The notes beneath the pieces are model-generated. The model made no database searches and had not been told where the DNA came from. It saw only the letters and a list, made by a program, of their open reading frames with translations. Source: Dehalococcoidia bacterium (GTDB taxonomy: Bacteria; Chloroflexota; Dehalococcoidia; Lucifugimonadales; UBA3495). From it: DNA of 54,809 bases. The position numbers were made by a program, and so were the translations under genes. The DNA is taken from positions 1-54,809 of the forward strand of contig JAJEIA010000018.1 in NCBI GenBank assembly GCA_022823505.1. The letters are read 5' to 3'. Below, piece by piece: positions 45,530 through 53,471 of the stretch (the first letter of the stretch is position 1; every line of letters starts with the position of its first letter).

Positions 45530-46009
45530 TTGCCGAATAAAGTACCCATCACGGTTACCGTGAATGGCCGCTCGCGTTCCGCCGAAGTGGAGCCTCGGAC
45601 CCTGCTGGTCCACTTCCTGCGTGAGACTCTGAACCTGACCGGAACCAAGATCGGTTGCGACACCAGCCAGTGCGGCGCGTGCGTCGTCAAGATGAACGGT
45701 GTGACGGTCAAATCTTGCACCGCCTTCGCCGTTCAGGCCGATGGCGCAGAGGTGACCACCATCGAGGGCTTGGCCGAAAACGGCAACCTCACGGCCGTGC
45801 AGGAAGCCTTCTGGAACAACCATGGCTTGCAGTGCGGATATTGCACCGCGGGCATGATCATGACGGTTACCGAGATCATCGAGCGCAACCCCAACCCGTC
45901 GGCCGAGGAAGTGCGGGCCGGCCTGGAAGGGAACATGTGCCGCTGTACCGGCTACAACAACATCGTCAGGGCCGCTTTGGCCGCCGCCGCTGCCGGACGA
46001 GGAGGCTGA
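45530..46009 (+). CDS. CO dehydrogenase-like small subunit (2x 2Fe-2S, CoxS-type)
   Basis: Protein of 159 residues with TTG start after GAGGAGGTGTATT. An N-terminal plant-type ferredoxin domain ([24 protein letters not shown]) and a C-terminal all-helical 2Fe-2S domain ([22 protein letters not shown]) give the eight expected cysteines. It passes electrons from the Mo site to FAD. It is the first gene of an S-L-M operon; the next starts after 4 nt. Confidence 0.93.
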   Translation: MPNKVPITVTVNGRSRSAEVEPRTLLVHFLRETLNLTGTKIGCDTSQCGACVVKMNGVTVKSCTAFAVQADGAEVTTIEGLAENGNLTAVQEAFWNNHGLQCGYCTAGMIMTVTEIIERNPNPSAEEVRAGLEGNMCRCTGYNNIVRAALAAAAAGRGG

Positions 46010-46013
46010 CGCC

Positions 46014-48425
46014 ATGACTACCCGCATTTTCGGATCCGGCATTCGGCGGCGTGAAGACCCTCGGCTGATCACCGGCCAGGCCGCCTACACGGACGACATC
46101 AAGCTGGCCGGCATGGTCCACGCGGCCATCCTGCGCAGCCCCCACGCTCACGCGCGGATCACCAGCATCAACACCGACGCCGCCAAGGCCTCGCCTGGCG
46201 TGCTCGCGGTGTATACCGGCGCCGACATCGAGGGCGTCCTGAATCCGATCCCCTGCGCCTGGGCCATCCCCGACTCCGACCTCAAGGCCGTCGCCTATCC
46301 GGCCATTGCCTCCGGCGTCGTGCGGTACGTAGGCGACGCTGTGGCAGTGGTCGTGGCTGAGAACCGGTACCAGGCTGAGGACGCCCTGGAACTGATCGAC
46401 GTGGGCTACGAGCCGCTGGCTTCCATCATCAACCCGGAGGCGGCCCTGGCCGACGGGGCACCGCAGTTGCACGAGGACGCGCCCAACAACCAGGCCTTCC
46501 ACTGGGTCGCAGCGGGCGGCGATACCGATGCGGCCTTCGCGGACGCGGCGGTGACCGTCAGCGAGACCATCAACCAGCAGAAACTCATCCCGACCCCCAT
46601 GGAGACCCGCTCGGCCATCGCTTCGTGGTCCTCCGCCATGGGTGAGCTGACGCTGTGGAACACCACGCAGAACCCGCACATCGCCCGGTTCGTGACCTGT
46701 CTGGTCACCGGCGTTGCGGAGCACAAGATCCGGGTGATCGCGCCCGAGGTGGGCGGCGGGTTCGGCGCAAAGATCGCGGTGTACCCCTGGGAAATGATCA
46801 CCGCCTTCTGCTCGATGCAGCTTGGCGTTCCCGTAAAGTGGACCGAGACCCGCACGGAGAACTACGTCGCGACGACTCACGGCCGCGACCACGTCGAGTA
46901 CGTGGAGATGGCCGCCGACGCCAGTGGCAAGGTGACTGGCGTCCGCAGCGTGGTCTACGCCGGCATGGGCGCGTATCTTTCCACCGCCGCGCCGGGCATT
47001 CCCACCATCCTACACGGCCTGATGTATTCCGGCCCCTACGACATCGCCAACATCAAGGCCGACGTCTACGGCGTGTTCACCAACTCCACGCCGGTCGAGG
47101 CTTACCGCGGCGCCGGTCGCCCCGAGGCAACGTTCCTGTTGGAGCGCTTGATGGACAAGGTCGGCGACGCCGTCGGCATCGACTCGGTGGAAGTGCGACG
47201 CCGCAACCTGATCGAGCCTTTCGACAACAACCGCGACGTCGCCATTGGGATCACCTACGACAGCGGCAACTACACCGGGGCCCTGGATCAACTCCTGGGT
47301 CACATAAACTACGATCAGTTCCGGCACGACCAGGCCCACGAGCGCGAGCACGGAACCCTCCGCGGGGTCGGTGTTGCCTGTTACTGCGAGATCTGCGGTC
47401 TGGGACCGTCCCAGGTTGCCGGCGCGGTGGGCTTCGGCGGCGGGCTCTGGGAAAGCGCGACGGTGCGCATCTACGCCACTGGCAAGGTCAACGTGTTCAT
47501 CGGCACGTCGCCCCACGGGCAGGGTGAGGAAACCACCTTTGCCCAGATCGTCGCTGACGAGATCGGCGTGGATGTCGACGACGTGGAGGTGGTCCACGGC
47601 GACACCGACACCACTCCCATGGGTTGGGGAACCTACGGCAGCCGGACCACCGTGGTCGGCGGCGCCGCCGTCGCCCTCACCATGCGCAAGCTGCGCGATA
47701 AGGCTCGCGTCATCGCCGCCCACCTGCTGGAAGCCGACGAGGCCGACATCGAGTACGAAGACGGCCAGTTCTTCGTCCGCGGCGCGCGCGACCGCGCCCA
47801 GAGCATCCAGGACGTGGCCCTGCAGGCCAACGTCGCGTGGAACCTGCCCGAAGGCATTGAGCCCGGCCTGGAGGCCAGCACCTACTACGATCCGCAGAAC
47901 TTCAGCTACCCTTTCGGCGCCCACGCGGCCATCGTCAGCGTCGATCCGGACAACGGCCACATCACCCTGGACCGCTACGTGGCAGTCGACGACTGCGGGC
48001 CGCAGATCAACCCCATGGTGGTTGAGGGCCAGGTCCACGGTGGCGTCGTCCAGGGAGCCGGCCAGGCTCTCTGGGAAGGCGCGGTCTACGACGACAACGG
48101 CCAGTTGCTCACCGGAACCATGATGGACTACGCGATCCCGCGCGCCCATCTGGTGCCGGACATTGAAGTCCATTCCACCGTCACCCCGTCGCCGCACAAC
48201 CCGCTGGGCGTCAAGGGCATTGGCGAGACCGGGACCATCGCTTCCACCGCCGCCATCTACAGCGCGGTGATGGACGCCCTCAAACCCCTGGGCGTGTCGA
48301 GCATCGATATGCCGCTGACCCCCGAACGGGTCTGGCGCGCCATTCAGGCCACCGGATACACGGGCAACGGACACGGGCACAGCCATGATCATGGCCATGA
48401 CCACGGTCATGGACACAACCACTAA
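46014..48425 (+). CDS. CO dehydrogenase-like/aldehyde oxidase large molybdopterin subunit with His-rich tail
   Basis: Protein of 803 residues. IRRREDPRLITGQAAYTDDI opens the chain, followed by PEVGGGFGAKIAVYPWE, the active-site segment VEAYRGAGRPEATF (363-369) and GIGETGTIASTAA near the end (the Glu base). AYRGAGR, instead of AYxCSFR, excludes a form I CO dehydrogenase and suggests another hydroxylation substrate. The last 20 residues hold nine histidines (GHGHSHDHGHDHGHGHNH), a probable metal-binding tail that the family normally lacks. With the small and medium subunits it makes a heterotrimer, presumably cytoplasmic. Confidence 0.93.
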   Translation: MTTRIFGSGIRRREDPRLITGQAAYTDDIKLAGMVHAAILRSPHAHARITSINTDAAKASPGVLAVYTGADIEGVLNPIPCAWAIPDSDLKAVAYPAIASGVVRYVGDAVAVVVAENRYQAEDALELIDVGYEPLASIINPEAALADGAPQLHEDAPNNQAFHWVAAGGDTDAAFADAAVTVSETINQQKLIPTPMETRSAIASWSSAMGELTLWNTTQNPHIARFVTCLVTGVAEHKIRVIAPEVGGGFGAKIAVYPWEMITAFCSMQLGVPVKWTETRTENYVATTHGRDHVEYVEMAADASGKVTGVRSVVYAGMGAYLSTAAPGIPTILHGLMYSGPYDIANIKADVYGVFTNSTPVEAYRGAGRPEATFLLERLMDKVGDAVGIDSVEVRRRNLIEPFDNNRDVAIGITYDSGNYTGALDQLLGHINYDQFRHDQAHEREHGTLRGVGVACYCEICGLGPSQVAGAVGFGGGLWESATVRIYATGKVNVFIGTSPHGQGEETTFAQIVADEIGVDVDDVEVVHGDTDTTPMGWGTYGSRTTVVGGAAVALTMRKLRDKARVIAAHLLEADEADIEYEDGQFFVRGARDRAQSIQDVALQANVAWNLPEGIEPGLEASTYYDPQNFSYPFGAHAAIVSVDPDNGHITLDRYVAVDDCGPQINPMVVEGQVHGGVVQGAGQALWEGAVYDDNGQLLTGTMMDYAIPRAHLVPDIEVHSTVTPSPHNPLGVKGIGETGTIASTAAIYSAVMDALKPLGVSSIDMPLTPERVWRAIQATGYTGNGHGHSHDHGHDHGHGHNH

Positions 48426-48454
48426 CCGGCCCCGGCACAGGAGGACTGATTGCA

Positions 48455-49333
48455 ATGTTTGCAGCAGATTTTGAATACCGGAAGGCCGGTTCCATCGCAG
48501 AAGCGGTACAACTGCTCTCCGACAACCCGGGAGCGAAAATCCTGGCCGGGGGACACAGCCTGATTCCATTGATGCGGTTCCGACTGGCGCGCCCCGAGGT
48601 GGTCATCGACATCGGCGGCATCGCCAACATCAGAGGCATCTCCATCAGCGGAGACACCATCAACATCGGTGCGCTGACCACCCACGCCGAAATCGCCTCT
48701 TCCGCCGACGTACAGCGGGCCAACGGCCTGCTGGCCGAGGCGGCTGGCGGGATCGGCGACCCGGCGGTCCGGAACCGGGGCACCATCGGCGGCAACCTCG
48801 CCCATGCCGACCCGGCGTCCGATTGGGCCACTGTATTAACCGCTCTCGGCGCCACCGTGTCGGCCCAGGGCCCAGGCGGTAGCCGCACCATCGCGGTCGC
48901 CGACCTGATCGAGGATGCGTTCGCCACGGTGCTGGGCGAAGACGAGCTCATCACCACGGTGAGCGTGCCCGTCCTCGCCGCAAACCAGCGCGCCGAGTAC
49001 GCCAAGATGGCCCATCCGGCGAGCTTCTACGCCGTGGTCGGTGGCGCCGTCGTTGTCACCATGGACGGTGACCGGTGCACCGCCGCCTCGGTGGCGGTGG
49101 GTGGCCTGACTCCCCGGCCGGTCAAGGCCGCGTCCGTAGAGCAGGCCCTGTCGGGAACCACGCTGACCATGGCCAGCATCTCCGATGCAACCGCGCGGCT
49201 GGGCGAGGATCTCAGCGCCGCCGGAGTGGACATTATCGGTGACGTGTTCGCCTCTGCCGACTTCCGCTCCAGCATCGCGCCGGTGGAAGTGAAGCACGCC
49301 CTGCTCCACGCCATTGGACTGGCACACCACTGA
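48455..49333 (+). CDS. CO dehydrogenase-like medium subunit (FAD-binding, CoxM-type)
   Basis: Protein of 292 residues. The FAD-binding PCMH fold shows AKILAGGHSLIPLMRFRLARP, ADPAVRNRGTIGGNLAHADPASD (TIGGN motif) and VLGEDELITTVSVP; a C-terminal CO_deh_flav domain (AVGGLTPRPVKAASVEQAL) ends the chain. It accepts electrons from the small subunit. It has a GGAGGACTG ribosome binding site and a strong terminator follows. Confidence 0.93.
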   Translation: MFAADFEYRKAGSIAEAVQLLSDNPGAKILAGGHSLIPLMRFRLARPEVVIDIGGIANIRGISISGDTINIGALTTHAEIASSADVQRANGLLAEAAGGIGDPAVRNRGTIGGNLAHADPASDWATVLTALGATVSAQGPGGSRTIAVADLIEDAFATVLGEDELITTVSVPVLAANQRAEYAKMAHPASFYAVVGGAVVVTMDGDRCTAASVAVGGLTPRPVKAASVEQALSGTTLTMASISDATARLGEDLSAAGVDIIGDVFASADFRSSIAPVEVKHALLHAIGLAHH

Positions 49334-49361
49334 GCGCCGAACCCCAATCCGGTAGTATGGC

Positions 49362-49387
49362 TGGCCGCCGTGGTTCTACGGCGGCCA
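49362..49387 (+). terminator. Terminator after the molybdenum hydroxylase operon
   Basis: A perfect 10-bp stem TGGCCGCCGT/ACGGCGGCCA with loop GGTTCT is followed by a T-rich stretch (GTTATTGCTGTTATCCTTCTTC). Confidence 0.65.
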
Positions 49388-49463
49388 GTCCGTTATTGCT
49401 GTTATCCTTCTTCTCACCATAAATGCCGGGCCGGCTCGGCTTCACGAATATCGAGGCAACCTT

Positions 49464-50336
49464 TTGAAAATCCTGCTTACCAACGACGACGGCATCCACG
49501 CCACCGGGATCTGGGCGGCGGCCCGCACCCTGGCCGAGATCGGCGAGGTGGTGATCGTCGCGCCCGATCGGGAACAATCCGGCGTCGGGGCGTCCATGAC
49601 GCTGCACGCTCCGCTGTTCGTCCACACCGTTCCGGCCGAACAGTACCTCGCCCAGTATTCCCCCGGCGACGACACTCCGCCGCGCAGCGCCGACGCGGTG
49701 CTGGTGCCGGCTCCCGACACGACCTCCGCCTATCCCATATCAGCGTGGGCCGTCCAGGGCACGCCAGCGGACGCCTGCATCCTGGCCCTGGAGCAGTTGG
49801 TCAATCCCAAACCCGACCTGGTGGTCAGCGGCATCAATCGCGGGTCCAACCTGGGGTGGGACGTGATCGTGTCAGGCACGGTCGGCGCCGCGACCCAGGG
49901 TTGGGTGCGGGGATACCCCACAATCGCCATTTCCGTCGGCTCCGTGCAGGCTCCCCGCTACCAGTTGGCCGCCCAAGTGGTTGCGCACCTGGCGCGCCGG
50001 CTCGCCGACGCCCAGTCGGTTTCCCCGTCGTATTTTCTCAACGTCAACGTTCCCAACGAGCCGGCCGAAAAGATCGCCGGAGTCAAGGTGACCCGTTTGG
50101 GGGGGCGCGCCTACGGGGAATCGGTCCGTTCCGAGGAGTCCTTCGGACACCGCCGCTACTGGATCTCCCGTAACCGGCCGGTCCTGGCCGGTGGAGAGGG
50201 CACTGATATTGATGCCAGCAAGGCCAATTACATTGGTATCACGCCCATGGGCATGGCTTTTTCCACCACCGACGAGCGCATCGCAATGGTGCGGGGCCTG
50301 GTAGACGGCCTGCAGTTCGGCGGCGACGCCGACTGA
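49464..50336 (+). CDS. surE: 5'/3'-nucleotidase SurE
   Basis: Protein of 290 residues with TTG or ATG at the start; MKILLTNDDGIHATGI has the metal-binding Asp8 and Asp9. APDREQSGVGASMTLHAPL (Ser in the GVGAS loop), DLVVSGINRGSNLGWDVIVSGTVGAA (Asn of the SGIN motif) and FLNVNVPN follow. It hydrolyses nucleoside monophosphates with Mg2+ or Mn2+ and aids survival in stationary phase. About 30 residues longer than E. coli SurE, with extra sequence in the middle (PAEQYLAQYSPGDDTPPRSA). Confidence 0.93.
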   Translation: MKILLTNDDGIHATGIWAAARTLAEIGEVVIVAPDREQSGVGASMTLHAPLFVHTVPAEQYLAQYSPGDDTPPRSADAVLVPAPDTTSAYPISAWAVQGTPADACILALEQLVNPKPDLVVSGINRGSNLGWDVIVSGTVGAATQGWVRGYPTIAISVGSVQAPRYQLAAQVVAHLARRLADAQSVSPSYFLNVNVPNEPAEKIAGVKVTRLGGRAYGESVRSEESFGHRRYWISRNRPVLAGGEGTDIDASKANYIGITPMGMAFSTTDERIAMVRGLVDGLQFGGDAD

Positions 50337-50354
50337 TCGCGCAAACGACAGTTC

Positions 50355-50903
50355 CTAGCGTCGCCTTCGCCGGCTCCTGACGCTGCCGCGGTTGGACCGG
50401 CGCCGGCGCTCCGGTTGCCCAGCGTCGGTCGAAACCCTGGGCGGCGCAGCGGATGCCGGCTCGTCGTACCCGGCGAAACCACCGGCGTCGCGAATGTGCC
50501 GGATACGCGGGCGATCGCGCGTGAGCCACAGTGTCTGGGTGATGACGGTGAGGATCACACCCGGCGCGGCCAGGGCAATCAGGGTCGGATCCACGAGGCT
50601 TTCGCCCCCGCGCAGACGCAATTGCAAGCGCAGGAAAATCCAGCCCCCGCCGATTATGATCCACGCCCACGACAGCGCCCCGCTGACCACGCCATTGTGC
50701 CACGGCGACCTGATGAACAGGATCGCGCTGCAGGGCCACCACACGAAGGTCGGGACCAAGAACCAGCCCTGGTAGTACCAAGGCTTCAGGGCATCCGGTG
50801 GCTCCGGTGGCGGAGGCGGCAGCGGCTGGTAGGCGACGCCGCCCGATTCTCCGTTCGCGGATCCCGTCCGCTCACTATCTTCGGTCCCCGGGTTCATCGA
50901 CAC
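50355..50903 (-). CDS. Membrane protein with Arg-rich C-terminus
   Basis: Hypothetical protein of 182 residues. A Pro-rich N-terminus (QPLPPPPPEPPDAL), then three membrane helices (GWFLVPTFVWWPCSAILFI, GALSWAWIIIGGGWIFL, TLIALAAPGVILTVITQTLWL), then a polar linker and an Arg/Ser-rich end (QPERRRRSNRGSVRSRRRRR). It may start at either Met1 or Met3. The tail might bind nucleic acid or lipid headgroups. No family recognised. Confidence 0.55.
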   Translation of the reverse strand: MSMNPGTEDSERTGSANGESGGVAYQPLPPPPPEPPDALKPWYYQGWFLVPTFVWWPCSAILFIRSPWHNGVVSGALSWAWIIIGGGWIFLRLQLRLRGGESLVDPTLIALAAPGVILTVITQTLWLTRDRPRIRHIRDAGGFAGYDEPASAAPPRVSTDAGQPERRRRSNRGSVRSRRRRR

Positions 50904-51137
50904 GATGCGGTTATTCCGTTGCTTGAAAGGTCAGGCGTGCGACATTCGGGCCGTTCGTGGTGGCAGCCAACCGCCGCGGACCATATGGCAATCGATCCAA
51001 TAGGCCGGCCACGTTGGGATTTCATTCTATCAGGTGACCCGGGCACCAGAATCCGGAACCGTGGGCACACCGTGATATGATTGCGCAATCACGTTCCTCG
51101 ACCCTTTTGCCGCCCGCCCGGTTCCGGCGGTTCGCCG

Positions 51138-52436
51138 ATGGCAATCTTCTCTGCTGCCCTCATTCCCCATTGGGTACGCACGTATGCGGCCGTCATTCTG
51201 GCCGTTTCGCTAGCGGTCAACCTGATCACCAGCTTCTCCCTGTACGTACAGGCGCTGACCATCCCCGGGATGAAGAGCACCTTCGATTTGTCCTACACCA
51301 CGGTGTTCGTGCTGGTGGTGGCGTTGTCCGTTTCCCGCGTGGTTTCGGGTCTGCTGTCCGGTGCGGCGGCGTCGCGCTACGGCGGGCGATGGATGGTCAT
51401 CTCGAGCATCTTCGTGCAGGCGGTGGCGATGGCCCTGCTGGGCTGGTCACCCAGTTACTGGGTGGCGCTGGGCGCGATGATCGCCGTCGGCGTGTCCTCC
51501 GGGGCGTCGCTGACGCCGATGATGGGCATGCTGGCCCCGTGGTTCCGCGCCACCGACCGCGGGGTTGCCGCGGGCATCGCCGCATCCGGGGGCAGCCTGG
51601 CGATAATCTTTACGGGAGTGATCGTACCGCCGTTGACCGGGGTTTTCGGCGATGAGGCCTGGCGATACACCTGGTATGTGCTCGCGGCCACCAGCGTGGT
51701 GATCGGCCTGGTTTGCGTGGGATTCATCCGCGAGGCTCCGTCCAGCCCCGCCCCGCCCTCCGGCAACCAACCGGCCGCAACCACACCCAGTCCGGCCCCG
51801 GGCCGACGGGGACCCGCGGGCTGGCCGGTCCAGGTCTACACGAACCCCTACGTGTGGCTCATCACGGGAATGGCGTTTTGCTCCGGGTTCGTGCACGGCA
51901 TACTCACCTCCAGCTACGGGGCCTACCTGGAAGTCGAACACGGAACCGATGTAGCGGTGGTGGGCGCGCTGTTCATGCTCATCGGCGTGCTCAGCATCGG
52001 CAGTGGGGTGGCATCGGGCGCGCTTTCGGATCGCGTGGGACGCGGACTCGCGTTCGGCGCCACGTTTTTGATCGAGGTTGCGTGTCATTCCCTGTTCTGG
52101 CTGGTGCCCGAGCTGCTTTTCTTTATCATCGCCTCCGTGCTGGCGGGGTTCGCGTTGCGGGCCACCTACACCATCTGCGCGGCGGCGGCCGGAGACTTCG
52201 TGCCCGTGTTCATGGCGCCGGCCGCTTTCGGACTGATGGGCATGGGAGCAGGGATTGGGGGTACAATCTCTCCTGCCATATCCGGCCCCATTGCAGACGC
52301 CACCGGCACGCTGCGCTGGTCGTTCGCCATGGCGGCAGGTGCGGCTTTGGTCGGAGCCTGCCTGGGTTTCCGGCTCCACTTCATGACGCGAAACCGCATT
52401 CCGGGTGCTCACGGATCGGCTGCTTCGCCGGCATGA
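51138..52436 (+). CDS. MFS transporter (monocarboxylate/oxalate-formate antiporter type)
   Basis: Protein of 432 residues from ATG 51138; an upstream TTG frame (51081) is less likely since the family begins near MAIFSAALIPHWVRTYAAVIL. Twelve predicted helices. Helix 2-3 loop SRVVSGLLSGAAASRYGGRWM and the second-half counterpart GSGVASGALSDRVGRGLAFG carry the D-R-x-G signature. A Pro-rich central loop (SSPAPPSGNQPAATTPSPAP) joins the halves. It probably imports an organic acid for the CoA-linked pathways. It is 73 nt upstream of a deacetylase. Confidence 0.9.
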   Translation: MAIFSAALIPHWVRTYAAVILAVSLAVNLITSFSLYVQALTIPGMKSTFDLSYTTVFVLVVALSVSRVVSGLLSGAAASRYGGRWMVISSIFVQAVAMALLGWSPSYWVALGAMIAVGVSSGASLTPMMGMLAPWFRATDRGVAAGIAASGGSLAIIFTGVIVPPLTGVFGDEAWRYTWYVLAATSVVIGLVCVGFIREAPSSPAPPSGNQPAATTPSPAPGRRGPAGWPVQVYTNPYVWLITGMAFCSGFVHGILTSSYGAYLEVEHGTDVAVVGALFMLIGVLSIGSGVASGALSDRVGRGLAFGATFLIEVACHSLFWLVPELLFFIIASVLAGFALRATYTICAAAAGDFVPVFMAPAAFGLMGMGAGIGGTISPAISGPIADATGTLRWSFAMAAGAALVGACLGFRLHFMTRNRIPGAHGSAASPA

Positions 52437-52509
52437 ATTTCGTAACCCGGGCGCGGTGGTCAAACGGAATGCCGTTCACAGGAGACAAGCTTTGGGAGAG
52501 AACAACGAC

Positions 52510-53208
52510 ATGGAAATAAGCCGCGCCATGGTGGTTGTCGCTCACGCGGATGACGCGGAGTGGGGTTGCGCCGGGACCGTGGCGCGTTGGTGCGCCGAGG
52601 GCAAGCACGTGGTGTACGTGATATGCACCGATGGCAGCAAGGGAACCTCCGACGCTTCCATGTCGCCGGAGGAGGTGATCGCCTCACGGCGAGAGGAGCA
52701 GGAGGAGGCCGGTCGGGTCCTCGGTCTGGCGGACGTGGTGTTCCTGGGTTTCCCTGACGCCTACCTGCAGTCCAACCTGGAGCTGCGAAAGGCCATAACC
52801 AGGCAGATCCGCATCCATCGACCTGACGTCCTGGTCTGCATGAACCCCGTTCGCAACCTGGACGGGGACGGATACATCGATCATCCCGACCACTTCGCAT
52901 CCGGGGACGCCGCCATGGGAGCGGTCTACCCCTCCGCGAGGGATCCGCTGACGTTTCCGGATCTGCTCGTCGAGGAGGGCCTGGAACCCCACAAAGTCCG
53001 GGAAGTGTGGGTGATGGGCCGGACCCACCCCGATCATTTCGTGGACGTGACCGAGCACATCGAAACGGCGGTGGAGGCGTTGCGCGCCCACCGCAGCCAG
53101 GTCAGCCCGGAAGCTGCCGACCGCCATCTGAAAGAATGGCGCCGCCGGGACGGGGCCCGGATCGGCGCGGAGTATGTCGAGGTTTTCAAGCGCTTTCGGC
53201 TTGGTTAG
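52510..53208 (+). CDS. PIG-L family deacetylase (LmbE-like)
   Basis: Protein of 232 residues starting at ATG 52510 (MEISRAMVVVAHADDAEWG), the family's AHxDD zinc motif (His12, Asp14, Asp15). GTVARWCAEGKHV, ICTDGSKGT, SRREEQEEAGRVLGL, DVLVCMNPVR and IDHPDHFASGDAAM (second zinc His) are typical. It hydrolyses an N-acetyl group from a sugar or similar amide, like the bacillithiol/mycothiol enzymes. Its place behind the MFS transporter suggests breakdown of an imported compound. Confidence 0.9.
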   Translation: MEISRAMVVVAHADDAEWGCAGTVARWCAEGKHVVYVICTDGSKGTSDASMSPEEVIASRREEQEEAGRVLGLADVVFLGFPDAYLQSNLELRKAITRQIRIHRPDVLVCMNPVRNLDGDGYIDHPDHFASGDAAMGAVYPSARDPLTFPDLLVEEGLEPHKVREVWVMGRTHPDHFVDVTEHIETAVEALRAHRSQVSPEAADRHLKEWRRRDGARIGAEYVEVFKRFRLG

Positions 53209-53300
53209 GCCGTGGTTTGGCAGGTCCCCGCAATGGGAGGTTCGGGTCCCGGCAACGTTGCGCCTGGCGTGAACCCACCCTCTGCGCACGAATGAACTTA

Positions 53301-53329
53301 TTGACATCGCATCCTTCCGGCGATACGAT
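53301..53329 (+). promoter_or_regulatory. Strong promoter upstream of the DUF1800 gene
   Basis: TTGACA (53301-53306), a 17-nt spacer and TACGAT (53324-53329), the same -35 and -10 as the atp promoter. Leader of about 140 nt. Confidence 0.65.
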
Positions 53330-53380
53330 TCTAATCTGATAATCGTTCCGCAATTGGTGGCCTCTGCCGGCTTTTCCCGA

Positions 53381-53410
53381 TTGCGAGGATGACGGTTGTT
53401 GCGGTATATT
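53381..53410 (+). promoter_or_regulatory. Second possible promoter of the DUF1800 gene
   Basis: TTGCGA (53381-53386), an 18-nt spacer and TATATT (53405-53410), 60 nt before the ATG at 53472. It matches the consensus less well than the upstream promoter. Confidence 0.4.
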
Positions 53411-53471
53411 TGCACCACAAGGAATCGGCCAATCGGGATCTAGTCCCCAAGGTACAAGAAAGGAGGAACCA

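Noticed and set aside
45530..49333. True form I carbon monoxide dehydrogenase
   Set aside because: The large subunit has AYRGAGR, not the AYxCSFR loop needed for the Cu-Mo CO site; only the subunit order is shared.
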